Assembly (NCBI RefSeq): GCF_013403565.1
Contig: NZ_CP058629.1
Coordinates: 1 to 30,683, forward strand
Length of the DNA stretch: 30,683 nt
From: Chitinibacter bivalviorum
GTDB lineage: Bacteria > Pseudomonadota > Gammaproteobacteria > Burkholderiales > Chitinibacteraceae
Direction of reading: 5' to 3'
A model generated the notes under the pieces. That model worked only from the letters and a program-made list of their open reading frames with translations, did not search any database and had not been told where the DNA came from. The position numbers and the translations under genes were made by a program. Shown in pieces: positions 20,228 to 28,340 of this stretch (its first letter is position 1; each line of letters starts with the position of its first letter).

Positions 20228-21418
20228 TCAGGTCGAGGTGGCCCGGCTCCATGCACCGCGACGCAACGCGGGGAGGCAGACAAGGTATAGGGCGGCGCCT
20301 ACAATCCATGCCAACCCGTTCCATGTGCTCGCCGAGGCGGCATAAATCGCCGTGAAGATCAGCGGTCCAATGATCGAAGTTAGGCTGGTAAGAGCCGCGA
20401 GCGATCCTTGAAGCTGTCCCTGATGGTCGTCATCTACCTGCCTGGACAGCATGGCCTGCAACGCGGGCATCCCGATGCCGCCGGAAGCGAGAAGAATCAT
20501 AATGGGGAAGGCCATCCAGCCTCGCGTCGCGAACGCCAGCAAGACGTAGCCCAGCGCGTCGGCCGCCATGCCGGCGATAATGGCCTGCTTCTCGCCGAAA
20601 CGTTTGGTAGCGGGACCAGTGACGAAGGCTTGAGCGAGGGCGTGCAAGATTCCGAATGCCGCAAGCGACAGGCCGATCATCGTCGCGTTCCAGCGAAAGC
20701 GGTCCTCGCCAAAAATGACCCAGAGCGCTGCCGGCACCTGTCCTACGAGTTGCATGATAAAGAAGACAGTCATAAGTGCGGTGACGATAGTCATGCCCCG
20801 TGCCCACCGGAAGGAGCTGACTGGGTTGAAGGCTTTCAAGGGCATCGGTCGACGCTCTCCCTTATGCGACTCCTGCAATAGGAAGCAGCCCAGTAGTAGG
20901 TTGAGGCCGTTGAGTACCGCCGCCGCAAGGAATGGTGCATGCAAGGAGATGGCGCCCAACAGTCCCCCGGCCACGGGGCCAGCCACCATACCCACGCCGA
21001 AACAAGCGCTCATGAGCCCGAAGTGGCGAGCCCGATCTTCCCCATCGGTGATGTCGGCGATATAAGCGCCAGCAACCGCACCTGTGGCGCCGGTGATGCC
21101 GGCCACGATGCGTCCGGCGTAGAGGATCCAAAGGACGGGTGTGGTCGCCATGACCGCGTAGTCGATAGTGGCTCCAAGTAGCGAAGCGAGCAGGACTGGG
21201 CGGCGGCCAAAGCGGTCGGACAGTGCTCCGAGAACGGGTGCACATATAAATTGCATCAACGCATAAAGCGCTAGCAGCACGCCGTAGTGACTGGCGATGC
21301 TGTCGGAATGGACGATATCCCGCAAGAGCCCCGGCAGTATCGGCATAACCAAGCCTATGCCTACAGCATCTAGGGTGACGGTGCCGAGGATGACGAAGAG
21401 CGCATTGTTAGATTTCAT
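20228..21418 (-). CDS. tet(C): Tetracycline efflux MFS transporter TetA class C
   Basis: 396 aa, full length, the class C protein known from pSC101 and pBR322. Twelve hydrophobic segments; motif A GALSDRFGRRPV between helices 2 and 3 is intact. It exports a tetracycline-divalent metal complex in exchange for protons across the inner membrane. Transcribed divergently from tetR through two tet operators at 21442-21486. Compared with my memory of pBR322, a few bases near the 3' end differ, so this is a natural allele and not obvious vector carry-over. Confidence 0.97.
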   Translation of the reverse strand: MKSNNALFVILGTVTLDAVGIGLVMPILPGLLRDIVHSDSIASHYGVLLALYALMQFICAPVLGALSDRFGRRPVLLASLLGATIDYAVMATTPVLWILYAGRIVAGITGATGAVAGAYIADITDGEDRARHFGLMSACFGVGMVAGPVAGGLLGAISLHAPFLAAAVLNGLNLLLGCFLLQESHKGERRPMPLKAFNPVSSFRWARGMTIVTALMTVFFIMQLVGQVPAALWVIFGEDRFRWNATMIGLSLAAFGILHALAQAFVTGPATKRFGEKQAIIAGMAADALGYVLLAFATRGWMAFPIMILLASGGIGMPALQAMLSRQVDDDHQGQLQGSLAALTSLTSIIGPLIFTAIYAASASTWNGLAWIVGAALYLVCLPALRRGAWSRATST

Positions 21419-21441
21419 AGACGGTGCCTGACTGCGTTAGC

Positions 21442-21486
21442 AATTTATCGGTGATAAATTACGCCATTAGAACTTATCAGTGATAA
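21442..21486. promoter_or_regulatory. Two tet operators between tet(C) and tetR
   Basis: O1 at 21442-21460 is a perfect dyad AATTTATC-GGT-GATAAATT. O2 at 21474-21486 is TTATC-AGT-GATAA. Spacing and sequence match the tetO1/tetO2 pair bound by TetR dimers, controlling both divergent promoters. Confidence 0.93.
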
Positions 21487-21510
21487 ACTGTCAAACATGA
21501 GAATTCACAC

Positions 21511-22209
21511 ATGAAAAAGCTCCAACGCGAGGCCGTGATCCGAACCGCGCTTGAACTGCTTAACGACGTGGGCATGGAAGGTCTAACGACGCGCCGACTG
21601 GCTGAGCGCCTCGGTGTGCAACAGCCAGCGCTCTACTGGCATTTCAAGAACAAGCGTGCGTTGCTCGACGCACTTGCCGAAGCCATGCTGACGATAAATC
21701 ACACGCATTCGACGCCAAGGGATGACGACGACTGGCGTTCGTTCCTGAAGGGCAATGCATGCAGTTTTCGACGGGCGTTGCTCGCTTATCGCGATGGCGC
21801 GCGTATTCATGCCGGGACGCGGCCAGCCGCGCCGCAGATGGAAAAAGCCGACGCGCAGCTTCGCTTCCTTTGCGATGCTGGCTTTTCGGCAGGTGACGCG
21901 ACCTATGCGTTGATGGCAATCAGCTACTTCACCGTCGGCGCTGTTCTTGAGCAGCAAGCTAGCGAGGCAGACGCCGAGGAGCGGGGCGAAGATCAGTTGA
22001 CCACCTCAGCGTCTACGATGCCGGCGCGCCTACAGAGCGCGATGAAAATCGTCTACGAAGGCGGTCCGGACGCGGCATTCGAGCGAGGCCTGGCTCTCAT
22101 CATCGGCGGTCTTGAATGGGTTCATGTGCAGCTCCATCAGCAAAAAGGGATGATAAGTTTATCACCACCGACTATTTGCAACAGTGCCGATAAAAATATA
22201 TCATCATGA
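21511..22209 (+). CDS. tetR(C): TetR class C repressor with a replaced C-terminus
   Basis: 232 aa instead of about 219. Residues 1-203 match TetR(C): helix-turn-helix (TTRRLAERLGVQQPALYWHF at 26-45), tetracycline pocket and most of the dimer core. After IIGGLE the family's last 16 or so residues are replaced by about 30 unrelated ones (WVHVQLHQQ onward) because the gene runs into foreign DNA upstream of aph(3')-Ia. The dimer four-helix bundle is nearly complete, so the repressor may still work, possibly with altered stability. Confidence 0.92.
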   Translation: MKKLQREAVIRTALELLNDVGMEGLTTRRLAERLGVQQPALYWHFKNKRALLDALAEAMLTINHTHSTPRDDDDWRSFLKGNACSFRRALLAYRDGARIHAGTRPAAPQMEKADAQLRFLCDAGFSAGDATYALMAISYFTVGAVLEQQASEADAEERGEDQLTTSASTMPARLQSAMKIVYEGGPDAAFERGLALIIGGLEWVHVQLHQQKGMISLSPPTICNSADKNISS

Positions 22210-22254
22210 ACAATAAAACTGTCTGCTTACATAAACAGTAATACAAGGGGTGTT

Positions 22255-23070
22255 ATGAGCCATATTCAACGGGAAACGTCTTGCTCGAGGCCGCGATTAA
22301 ATTCCAACCTGGATGCTGATTTATATGGGTATAGATGGGCTCGCGATAATGTCGGGCAATCAGGTGCGACAATCTATCGATTGTATGGGAAGCCCAATGC
22401 GCCAGAGTTGTTTCTGAAACATGGCAAAGGTAGCGTTGCCAATGATGTTACAGATGAGATGGTCAGACTAAACTGGCTGACGGCATTTATGCCTCTTCCG
22501 ACCATCAAGCATTTTATCCGTACTCCTGATGATGCATGGTTACTCACCACTGCGATCCCCGGGAAAACAGCATTCCAGGTATTAGAAGAATATCCTGATT
22601 CAGGTGAAAATATTGTTGATGCGCTGGCAGTGTTCCTGCGCCGGTTGCATTCGATTCCTGTTTGTAATTGTCCTTTTAACAGCGATCGCGTATTTCGTCT
22701 CGCTCAGGCGCAATCACGAATGAATAACGGTTTGGTTGATGCTAGTGATTTTGATGACGAGCGTAATGGCTGGCCTGTTGAACAAGTCTGGAAAGAAATG
22801 CATAAGCTTTTGCCATTCTCACCGGATTCAGTCGTCACTCATGGTGATTTCTCACTTGATAACCTTATTTTTGACGAGGGGAAATTAATAGGTTGTATTG
22901 ATGTTGGACGAGTCGGAATCGCAGACCGATACCAGGATCTTGCCATCCTATGGAACTGCCTCGGTGAGTTTTCTCCTTCATTACAGAAACGGCTTTTTCA
23001 AAAATATGGTATTGATAATCCTGATATGAATAAATTGCAGTTTCATTTGATGCTCGATGAGTTTTTCTGA
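22255..23070 (+). CDS. aph(3')-Ia: Aminoglycoside 3'-phosphotransferase APH(3')-Ia
   Basis: 271 aa, full length, the Tn903-type enzyme (MSHIQRETSCSRPRLNSNLD). It phosphorylates the 3'-hydroxyl of kanamycin and neomycin with ATP. Catalytic loop VTHGDFSLDNLIF with Asp and Asn, then the metal-binding Asp of GCIDVGR, and C-terminal LMLDEFF. The IS903 copies that usually flank it in Tn903 are absent here. It lies 45 bp after the chimeric tetR. Confidence 0.98.
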   Translation: MSHIQRETSCSRPRLNSNLDADLYGYRWARDNVGQSGATIYRLYGKPNAPELFLKHGKGSVANDVTDEMVRLNWLTAFMPLPTIKHFIRTPDDAWLLTTAIPGKTAFQVLEEYPDSGENIVDALAVFLRRLHSIPVCNCPFNSDRVFRLAQAQSRMNNGLVDASDFDDERNGWPVEQVWKEMHKLLPFSPDSVVTHGDFSLDNLIFDEGKLIGCIDVGRVGIADRYQDLAILWNCLGEFSPSLQKRLFQKYGIDNPDMNKLQFHLMLDEFF

Positions 23071-23364
23071 TAGTTAGTCTTTGTAGAGACACAAACCTGA
23101 AATTCCGGACACCGCGCTTCAGGACATCTCCCTGGACGCCGATATCTGGCAGTATCCGGACGGTACTATCGAACGCCGGGCCAACGGTACTACCTATTGC
23201 CCAAAGAGCAGCAGGGAGCTACGCCATCGAACAGGCACACCGGGTCAGACTCCTGAGTCTGCGCGATATGAGTGCGAGCTGCGCGTGACGGAAGGCGCTC
23301 TCAGGCGTTGCGGCGGCAGGTTGAGCCACCTCCGCGCTTCATCAGAAAACTGAAGGAACCTCCA
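23071..23364. other. Spacer between aph(3')-Ia and strA
   Basis: 294 bp without a gene. The last 120 bp resemble, from memory, the leader that precedes strA in RSF1010-type sul2-strA-strB clusters; the first part is a fragment I cannot assign. AAGGA at 23354-23358 is the strA ribosome-binding site. Confidence 0.5.
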
Positions 23365-24168
23365 TTGAATCGAACTAATATTTTTTTTGGTGAATCGCAT
23401 TCTGACTGGTTGCCTGTCAGAGGCGGAGAATCTGGTGATTTTGTTTTTCGACGTGGTGACGGGCATGCCTTCGCGAAAATCGCACCTGCTTCCCGCCGCG
23501 GTGAGCTCGCTGGAGAGCGTGACCGCCTCATTTGGCTCAAAGGTCGAGGTGTGGCTTGCCCCGAGGTGATCAACTGGCAGGAGGAACAGGAGGGTGCATG
23601 CTTGGTGATAACGGCAATTCCGGGAGTACCGGCGGCTGATCTGTCTGGAGCGGATTTGCTCAAAGCGTGGCCGTCAATGGGGCAGCAACTTGGCGCTGTT
23701 CACAGCCTATCGGTTGATCAATGTCCGTTTGAGCGCAGGCTGTCGCGAATGTTCGGACGCGCCGTTGATGTGGTGTCCCGCAATGCCGTCAATCCCGACT
23801 TCTTACCGGACGAGGACAAGAGTACGCCGCAGCTCGATCTTTTGGCTCGTGTCGAACGAGAGCTACCGGTGCGGCTCGACCAAGAGCGCACCGATATGGT
23901 TGTTTGCCATGGTGATCCCTGCATGCCGAACTTCATGGTGGACCCTAAAACTCTTCAATGCACGGGTCTGATCGACCTTGGGCGGCTCGGAACAGCAGAT
24001 CGCTATGCCGATTTGGCACTCATGATTGCTAACGCCGAAGAGAACTGGGCAGCGCCAGATGAAGCAGAGCGCGCCTTCGCTGTCCTATTCAATGTATTGG
24101 GGATCGAAGCCCCCGACCGCGAACGCCTTGCCTTCTATCTGCGATTGGACCCTCTGACTTGGGGTTGA
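23365..24168 (+). CDS. aph(3'')-Ib: Aminoglycoside 3''-phosphotransferase StrA
   Basis: 267 aa from a TTG start with AAGGA seven bases upstream, as in known strA genes; a longer in-frame reading from 23272 adds residues outside the family. It inactivates streptomycin by ATP-dependent phosphorylation. Catalytic loop CHGDPCMPNFM and the following metal-binding Asp in LIDLGR are intact; the C-terminus LRLDPLTWG is the usual one. It overlaps strB by one base. Confidence 0.97.
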   Translation: MNRTNIFFGESHSDWLPVRGGESGDFVFRRGDGHAFAKIAPASRRGELAGERDRLIWLKGRGVACPEVINWQEEQEGACLVITAIPGVPAADLSGADLLKAWPSMGQQLGAVHSLSVDQCPFERRLSRMFGRAVDVVSRNAVNPDFLPDEDKSTPQLDLLARVERELPVRLDQERTDMVVCHGDPCMPNFMVDPKTLQCTGLIDLGRLGTADRYADLALMIANAEENWAAPDEAERAFAVLFNVLGIEAPDRERLAFYLRLDPLTWG

Positions 24169-25004
24169 TGTTCATGCCGCCTGTTTTTCCTGCTCATTGG
24201 CACGTTTCGCAACCTGTTCTCATTGCGGACACCTTTTCCAGCCTCGTTTGGAAAGTTTCATTGCCAGACGGGACTCCTGCAATCGTCAAGGGATTGAAAC
24301 CTATAGAAGACATTGCTGATGAACTGCGCGGGGCCGACTATCTGGTATGGCGCAATGGGAGGGGAGCAGTCCGGTTGCTCGGTCGTGAGAACAATCTGAT
24401 GTTGCTCGAATATGCCGGGGAGCGAATGCTCTCTCACATCGTTGCCGAGCACGGCGACTACCAGGCGACCGAAATTGCAGCGGAACTAATGGCGAAGCTG
24501 TATGCCGCATCTGAGGAACCCCTGCCTTCTGCCCTTCTCCCGATCCGGGATCGCTTTGCAGCTTTGTTTCAGCGGGCGCGCGATGATCAAAACGCAGGTT
24601 GTCAAACTGACTACGTCCACGCGGCGATTATAGCCGATCAAATGATGAGCAATGCCTCGGAACTGCGTGGGCTACATGGCGATCTGCATCATGAAAACAT
24701 CATGTTCTCCAGTCGCGGCTGGCTGGTGATAGATCCCGTCGGTCTGGTCGGTGAAGTGGGCTTTGGCGCCGCCAATATGTTCTACGATCCGGCTGACAGA
24801 GACGACCTTTGTCTCGATCCCAGACGCATTGCACAGATGGCGGACGCATTCTCTCGTGCGCTGGACGTCGATCCGCGTCGCCTGCTCGACCAGGCGTACG
24901 CTTATGGGTGCCTTTCCGCAGCTTGGAACGCGGATGGAGAAGAGGAGCAACGCGATCTAGCTATCGCGGCCGCGATCAAGCAGGTGCGACAGACGTCATA
25001 CTAG
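24168..25004 (+). CDS. aph(6)-Id: Aminoglycoside 6-phosphotransferase StrB
   Basis: 278 aa from the ATG at 24168, which shares its A with the strA stop codon. It phosphorylates streptomycin at the 6 position and complements StrA. Catalytic loop LHGDLHHENIMF and metal-binding VIDPVGLVGE intact. Full length, ending KQVRQTSY. The Tn5393 terminal repeat begins about 25 bp after its stop. Confidence 0.97.
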   Translation: MFMPPVFPAHWHVSQPVLIADTFSSLVWKVSLPDGTPAIVKGLKPIEDIADELRGADYLVWRNGRGAVRLLGRENNLMLLEYAGERMLSHIVAEHGDYQATEIAAELMAKLYAASEEPLPSALLPIRDRFAALFQRARDDQNAGCQTDYVHAAIIADQMMSNASELRGLHGDLHHENIMFSSRGWLVIDPVGLVGEVGFGAANMFYDPADRDDLCLDPRRIAQMADAFSRALDVDPRRLLDQAYAYGCLSAAWNADGEEEQRDLAIAAAIKQVRQTSY

Positions 25005-25029
25005 ATATCAAGCGACTTCTCCTATCCCC

Positions 25030-25110
25030 TCGGAACACATCAATCTTACCGGAGAATATCGTTGGCCAAAGCCTTAGCGTAGGATTTCGCCCTCTCCCGC
25101 AAACGACCCC
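25030..25110 (-). mobile_element. Right terminal inverted repeat of Tn5393
   Basis: Read inward on the minus strand it starts GGGGTCGTTTGCGGGAG and continues into AATCCTACGCTAAGG, the Tn3-family end of Tn5393, which carries strA-strB. I assign 81 bp from memory of that transposon. The transposase, resolvase and left end are not present in the window, so only the strAB end remains. Confidence 0.8.
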
Positions 25111-25571
25111 CGAAAGCAAAACAGGATGAACAAGGTCGATTCATATCAAATAAAGCCAAGCAGAAAGCAGGACTGAATAAGTCTATTCTTAATGTGGGCT
25201 GGCATGTGATCGAGACTTACACCTACTACAAGGCTTATTCATCCAGCAAAGCGGTATTTAAAATACCCGCACCAACAACCAGTCAGGAGTGCGCAAAATG
25301 CGGTCACACTCATCCCGACAATCGCAAAACACAAGCCCTGTTTGTTTGCGGTAATTGTGGAAATACTGACAATGCAGATCACAATGCATCACTGGTTATC
25401 AAGAAGCGGGCAATTAACTTAATTTTGGACACTGGAACGGTGTTATCTGGCGATGGGGTTCTGCGAACTCAGTCGGATAGTGGACGTGGAGGCAATCGTA
25501 AGACTGGCCGAGCCAAAAGCTCAACCAGCAGTGCTCAACGAAGCGTCAAAAAAGAAAAGCTGGCCGCTTAG
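25111..25571 (+). pseudogene. tnpB: 3' fragment of an IS200/IS605-family tnpB
   Basis: The open frame continues upstream without a start until it hits the Tn5393 end, so the 5' part was lost when that transposon inserted or recombined. About 150 codons remain. They include the C-terminal zinc ribbon CAKCGHTHPDNR...CGNCGNTDNADHNAS of TnpB (OrfB_Zn_ribbon), with the last RuvC Asp in ADHNA. The RNA-guided nuclease lobe and first two RuvC acids are missing. A hairpin with CGCT/AGCG and CTC/GAG arms at 25585-25605 is probably the insertion sequence's right end. Confidence 0.88.
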
Positions 25572-25623
25572 GTTAGTTTGGAAGCTCGACCGCTTTAGCA
25601 GCGAGTAGTTCACCAGGTGCGGC

Positions 25624-26036
25624 TCAGTCCGGCGTCCAGTCCTGCGGGTCGAACAAATCTGGTTCTTGCATTGGCGGCTGGCTCATGAGGTCGTGGTATT
25701 CGGGGACGTCTCAGAAAACGGAAAATAAAGTACGTTAAGCCATTGGCATGGCCACCGCTCTCGCAAACGATCATTTTCAAGAAGCCACCGTGAGAATGCG
25801 GGCCGCGCCAGTGCTGGCCTTGTCCGTCCCGTTCTCGAAAACCGCTCTCGAATCGAGCCGCCGAGACTGCCGAGTTTCGAGAACAGCCGAAACGCCGCTT
25901 CCAGCGGCAGACGCCACACGCAAAGCCGCGCCGTTGCTGGATCGAGCATTCCTTAGCGTGCTTTAAATTCCGTTTTCTGAATCGACCCCTGGTAGTTTGC
26001 ATGGGAGTCGATCTCCGGTGATGAACAAGCCACCAT
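25624..26036 (-). pseudogene. Small ORF split by the 288-bp miniature element
   Basis: The 5' piece (26036-25990, minus) and 3' piece (25693-25624, minus) lie on either side of the element. Joining them at the shared TACCA, with the inserted DNA removed, gives a continuous 38-codon frame from ATG to TGA (MVACSSPEIDSHANYHDLMS at its start, ending DWTPD). A GTG 30 bases further up (26066) could start it earlier. The acidic C-terminus resembles a protein tail. No family recognised; the reconstruction is inference from frame continuity. Confidence 0.5.
25702..25989. mobile_element. 288-bp Tn3-family (Tn21-type) miniature inverted-repeat element
   Basis: 38-bp ends at 25702-25739 (GGGGACGTCTCAGAAAACGG...) and 25989-25952 on the minus strand (GGGGTCGATTCAGAAAACGG...), agreeing at 31 of 38 positions and typical of Tn21-group ends. 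No transposase or resolvase gene inside; about 210 bp of GC-rich filler. It fits the non-autonomous TIME class. TGGTA abuts the right end; on the left TGGTA is also present but separated from the end by three bases (TTC), so the target duplication is imperfect. Confidence 0.85.
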
Positions 26037-26091
26037 CCTTGCGTCACGACTTCCCCAGCGCCACACAAGCCGCTTGATTCGCTCGATTTGT

Positions 26092-26119
26092 GTATATATA
26101 TACCTACCTATATACATAC
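26092..26119. repeat. Intergenic TA-rich repeat, copy C
   Basis: GTATATATATACCTACC followed by TATATACATAC. Its reverse complement matches copy A (205-236) except for a 4-base gap. It lies upstream of the split small ORF. Confidence 0.85.
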
Positions 26120-26484
26120 GGTTTTCAAGTGGAAGCCGGGTCAAGGGCGTGACCGGAAGCCGCACGCGGAGCACAGGGCGCAGCCCGAGCACCGAACGGG
26201 TGAGGATCACGGCGCAGCGCACCCTTGATGCGGCTGGAACGACCAGAGCCTCACGTCAGAGGGGGATGTCAAGGGCAAAGCCCGCCCACATTCCCCCGCG
26301 ACGTGTGGGGCAAGACCCCACGCGGGAAGCCGAAACCGAAGGGGTTTCGGTCGCCGGGACGGCGAAAGCGGCAGGCCGACCGACAGGGAGGGAAGATCGA
26401 AGCCCGCAGGGGTCGAGACTCGGCACGAGGCTCGATGCGAAGCACGAGAGCCCGGTCGATGCGCAGCAGCGAGCCGCCCGAATT
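26120..26484. other. Structured non-coding stretch
   Basis: 365 bp without a credible gene; the open frames on both strands have no recognisable protein content. Two strong hairpins adjoin: GTGGGG-loop-CCCCAC (26305-26321), extended by CCCGC/GCGGG arms to 26295-26326, and CGAAACC-GAAGG-GGTTTCG (26331-26349). Could be the decayed 3' half of the truncated primase gene, an RNA, or an origin element. Confidence 0.45.
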
Positions 26485-26838
26485 TCACTGCGGCCGAACT
26501 GGACGACGCTGGCCAGCCACACCGGCACCGGACGAAAGCAGCTTGACGGCCTTCACGAAGTCGATGCCCAACAGGTGCATCACGAGGTCGATGCCGCCAC
26601 CTCCACCCTTCCCTGCGCGCACGTCAAACCACTTGAGGCCCGTCACCAGAACTTCCCAAGCAAAGCCCGAGGGCGACGACAAAAACAGCCGCACCGTCCG
26701 CTTGTCCTTCTCCGGCACGAAGTCAGGATCGCGACGCCAGAACAACTGACCATCATCGCGCAGCTTGTCGAGCACCTGCGACAGCGGCATCTCTCGCACC
26801 CATGCGAGCGTTTCATCGTCAAAAGACCGTCGAGCCAT
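26485..26838 (-). pseudogene. Primase-like (DUF3991/TOPRIM-type) protein, probably truncated
   Basis: 117 aa from an ATG with GGAGG nine bases upstream. The sequence FLSSPSGFAWEVLVTGLKWFD followed by GGGGGIDLVMHLLGIDFVKAVKLL resembles the N-terminal zinc-finger-like region of plasmid primase proteins that continue into a TOPRIM domain. Family members are usually 300 aa or more; here the frame ends shortly after this region in GQRRPVRPQ and no TOPRIM acids follow. I infer 3' loss connected with the rearranged stretch at 25610-26484. It lies downstream of repA on the same strand. Confidence 0.6.
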
Positions 26839-27047
26839 ACGCTACATCCTCCGAACTCCATTCAACCGACACGGCCGCCACGCCGAAAAGTGACAGGGGG
26901 GCCGCGCTGACGCGCGGCGAAACACCCTCCGGGCTTCGCCCTGCGCGCGGGATGATGGATAAGTCCTGCGGACTTACCCACAACCCACTTGCGGCTACTC
27001 GCGTTTGAAAAACGCTGGGGCTACTCAAAACCAAAACCAGCTCCATC
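26839..27047. other. oriV: Candidate oriV downstream of repA
   Basis: 209-bp gap between repA and the primase-like gene. Contains the inverted repeat TAAGTCC-TGC-GGACTTA (26960-26976) next to ACCCACAACCCACTTG, and a GC-rich stretch with GCGCGCGG. ColE2-type initiators act at a short site just downstream of their own gene, which is this location. No iterons are seen. Confidence 0.5.
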
Positions 27048-28268
27048 TCAGCCATCCAGCACAGGCACGACACCCGGCCCAGCAGGAAACAGCTCAAGGG
27101 ACACCGAAGCAGCACCCGGAACCCCGGCCCCCTGCGGGGCGGCAGTTACCTGATGTGCACCATGTTTAACATCCTCGGCCTTGCCCGAAGCGCCCCCCAA
27201 AATCGCCACGGCGACGGGCTTGAGCACTTCTTCGAGCACATGCTTGTAGGTGGCCACCGTCTGCCTTGTGAGGCCCGCCACGCGGCCGATAGCGGCTTGC
27301 GTGAGGGCTTCGCCCTTCTGTTGCAGCAGGCGGCACGCGGCGCGCACCTTGGACTCGGTGGCCTTGTGGCGCACGTCGTGGGTGCGGGCGGCGGCGAGGC
27401 GCTGCCGCTCGATCAGCGGCAAGTCCTTGTCGAGCTGCATCACGCCCCGGTGGCACCGGCCGCAGCCGGTGTAGCGATCCCACGTCCAGCGGGCGACCGA
27501 CTTCACCGTGGCCTTGAGTGAGGACTGGGCCAGGTTGTCCATGAAGCCCAGCTTCTGGAAGCTGTTGCGGTTGTGCGCATAGGCTTCGAGCAGCCGCGTG
27601 AAGGTGGCAAAAGAGCCGCGCTCGCGCTCACGGTTCACGATGGAATAGGCGTAGTGGCGCAGGTGCTCGAAGAGGATGCAGTGCCGGGAATGGCTCACCT
27701 CGTCGAACTGCGGCCCCTTCCCCCACGGGCTGGACACAGCCAAGTCCACGTAGTCGGCCAACTCCCCCAGCTCGTAGACGTGGGCGTGCAGCTCGTGCGT
27801 CAGCCACCAAGGATGGCCGGGCGTCTTGGCCACGGGGCCGCTGTGGAAGTCGGTGTCGGCATCGAGCCGGGCAGCGAAGGCCTCGTAGACGGCCTTCATG
27901 TACGCGATGGGCTTGCTGCGGGCGGCCTCGGTCGTGCAGACCGGGGGAATCGCGTAGTAGAGGTGGCTGTGGCCGCTTTGGCGGTTGCGGACGATCAGAT
28001 TGGGAGCAGGAAGCCCAGCGTCCTCCCAGATCATCGCCTTGGTGTGGTCGAGGTCGAAGATCAGCCAGCTCACAAAGCCGGGCCGATTGACCTGCATGTA
28101 GGGGTAGCGAATGGCGTATTCGCGCGGCCGGACGCGGGTGGCCGTCTTGTCGTCAGAGCAACGCGGCAGATAGGGCGCTTCCGTGAGCACGCGATTGAGC
28201 GCGGTGCCCGACTGGAAAAAGCGATCTGCGGTCTGGTTGTCTCGTGTCTGTGCCGTTGTACCTGCCAT
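27048..28268 (-). CDS. repA: Replication initiator, ColE2/Replicase family (primer-making Rep)
   Basis: 406 aa with GAGGGG before the ATG. The N-terminal domain has IRYPYMQVNRPGFVSWLIFDLDH (Asp72, Asp74) and GHSHLYYAI (His100, His102), the catalytic pattern of the Replicase/archaeo-eukaryotic-primase-like Rep proteins of ColE2 and IncP-6/IncU-type plasmids. A PriCT-1-like segment follows, then a helix-turn-helix (AAIGRVAGLTRQTVATYKHVL, about 330-350). Such proteins bind their origin and synthesise the primer for DNA polymerase I. Expression is probably controlled by the antisense RNA over its leader at 28341-28465. The C-terminal 60 residues are Pro/Gly/Ala-rich and probably disordered. Confidence 0.88.
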   Translation of the reverse strand: MAGTTAQTRDNQTADRFFQSGTALNRVLTEAPYLPRCSDDKTATRVRPREYAIRYPYMQVNRPGFVSWLIFDLDHTKAMIWEDAGLPAPNLIVRNRQSGHSHLYYAIPPVCTTEAARSKPIAYMKAVYEAFAARLDADTDFHSGPVAKTPGHPWWLTHELHAHVYELGELADYVDLAVSSPWGKGPQFDEVSHSRHCILFEHLRHYAYSIVNRERERGSFATFTRLLEAYAHNRNSFQKLGFMDNLAQSSLKATVKSVARWTWDRYTGCGRCHRGVMQLDKDLPLIERQRLAAARTHDVRHKATESKVRAACRLLQQKGEALTQAAIGRVAGLTRQTVATYKHVLEEVLKPVAVAILGGASGKAEDVKHGAHQVTAAPQGAGVPGAASVSLELFPAGPGVVPVLDG

Positions 28269-28306
28269 AACCCCTCATCACACGTCCCGTAGGGGCGTGC
28301 GCACGC

Positions 28307-28335
28307 TTGCGTGCAGGGGCTAAGACTCGTACAAT
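28307..28335 (+). promoter_or_regulatory. Promoter of the antisense RNA opposite repA
   Basis: -35 TTGCGT (28307-28312), exactly 17-bp spacer, -10 TACAAT (28330-28335). It faces away from repA and toward the terminator at 28434. Confidence 0.75.
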
Positions 28336-28340
28336 GGAAG

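Noticed and set aside
19986..20324. Minus-strand open frame of 112 codons downstream of tet(C)
   Set aside because: Lies in the known non-coding flank of the tet(C) locus, overlaps the 3' end of tet(C) and has arginine/serine-rich shadow composition.
20228..22209. tet(C)-tetR as cloning-vector contamination
   Set aside because: tetR is nearly complete, unlike in pBR322, a few bases differ from my memory of the vector, and natural junctions flank the segment.
25610..26068. 152-codon minus frame across the 288-bp element
   Set aside because: It runs through both Tn3-family ends and the filler, so most of it is transposon sequence; the reconstructed frame differs from it.
26207..26910. Several long open frames on both strands near the repA-distal end
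   Set aside because: High-GC shadows rich in Arg, Pro and Ser with no ribosome-binding site; only the 26485-26838 minus frame has family-like content.
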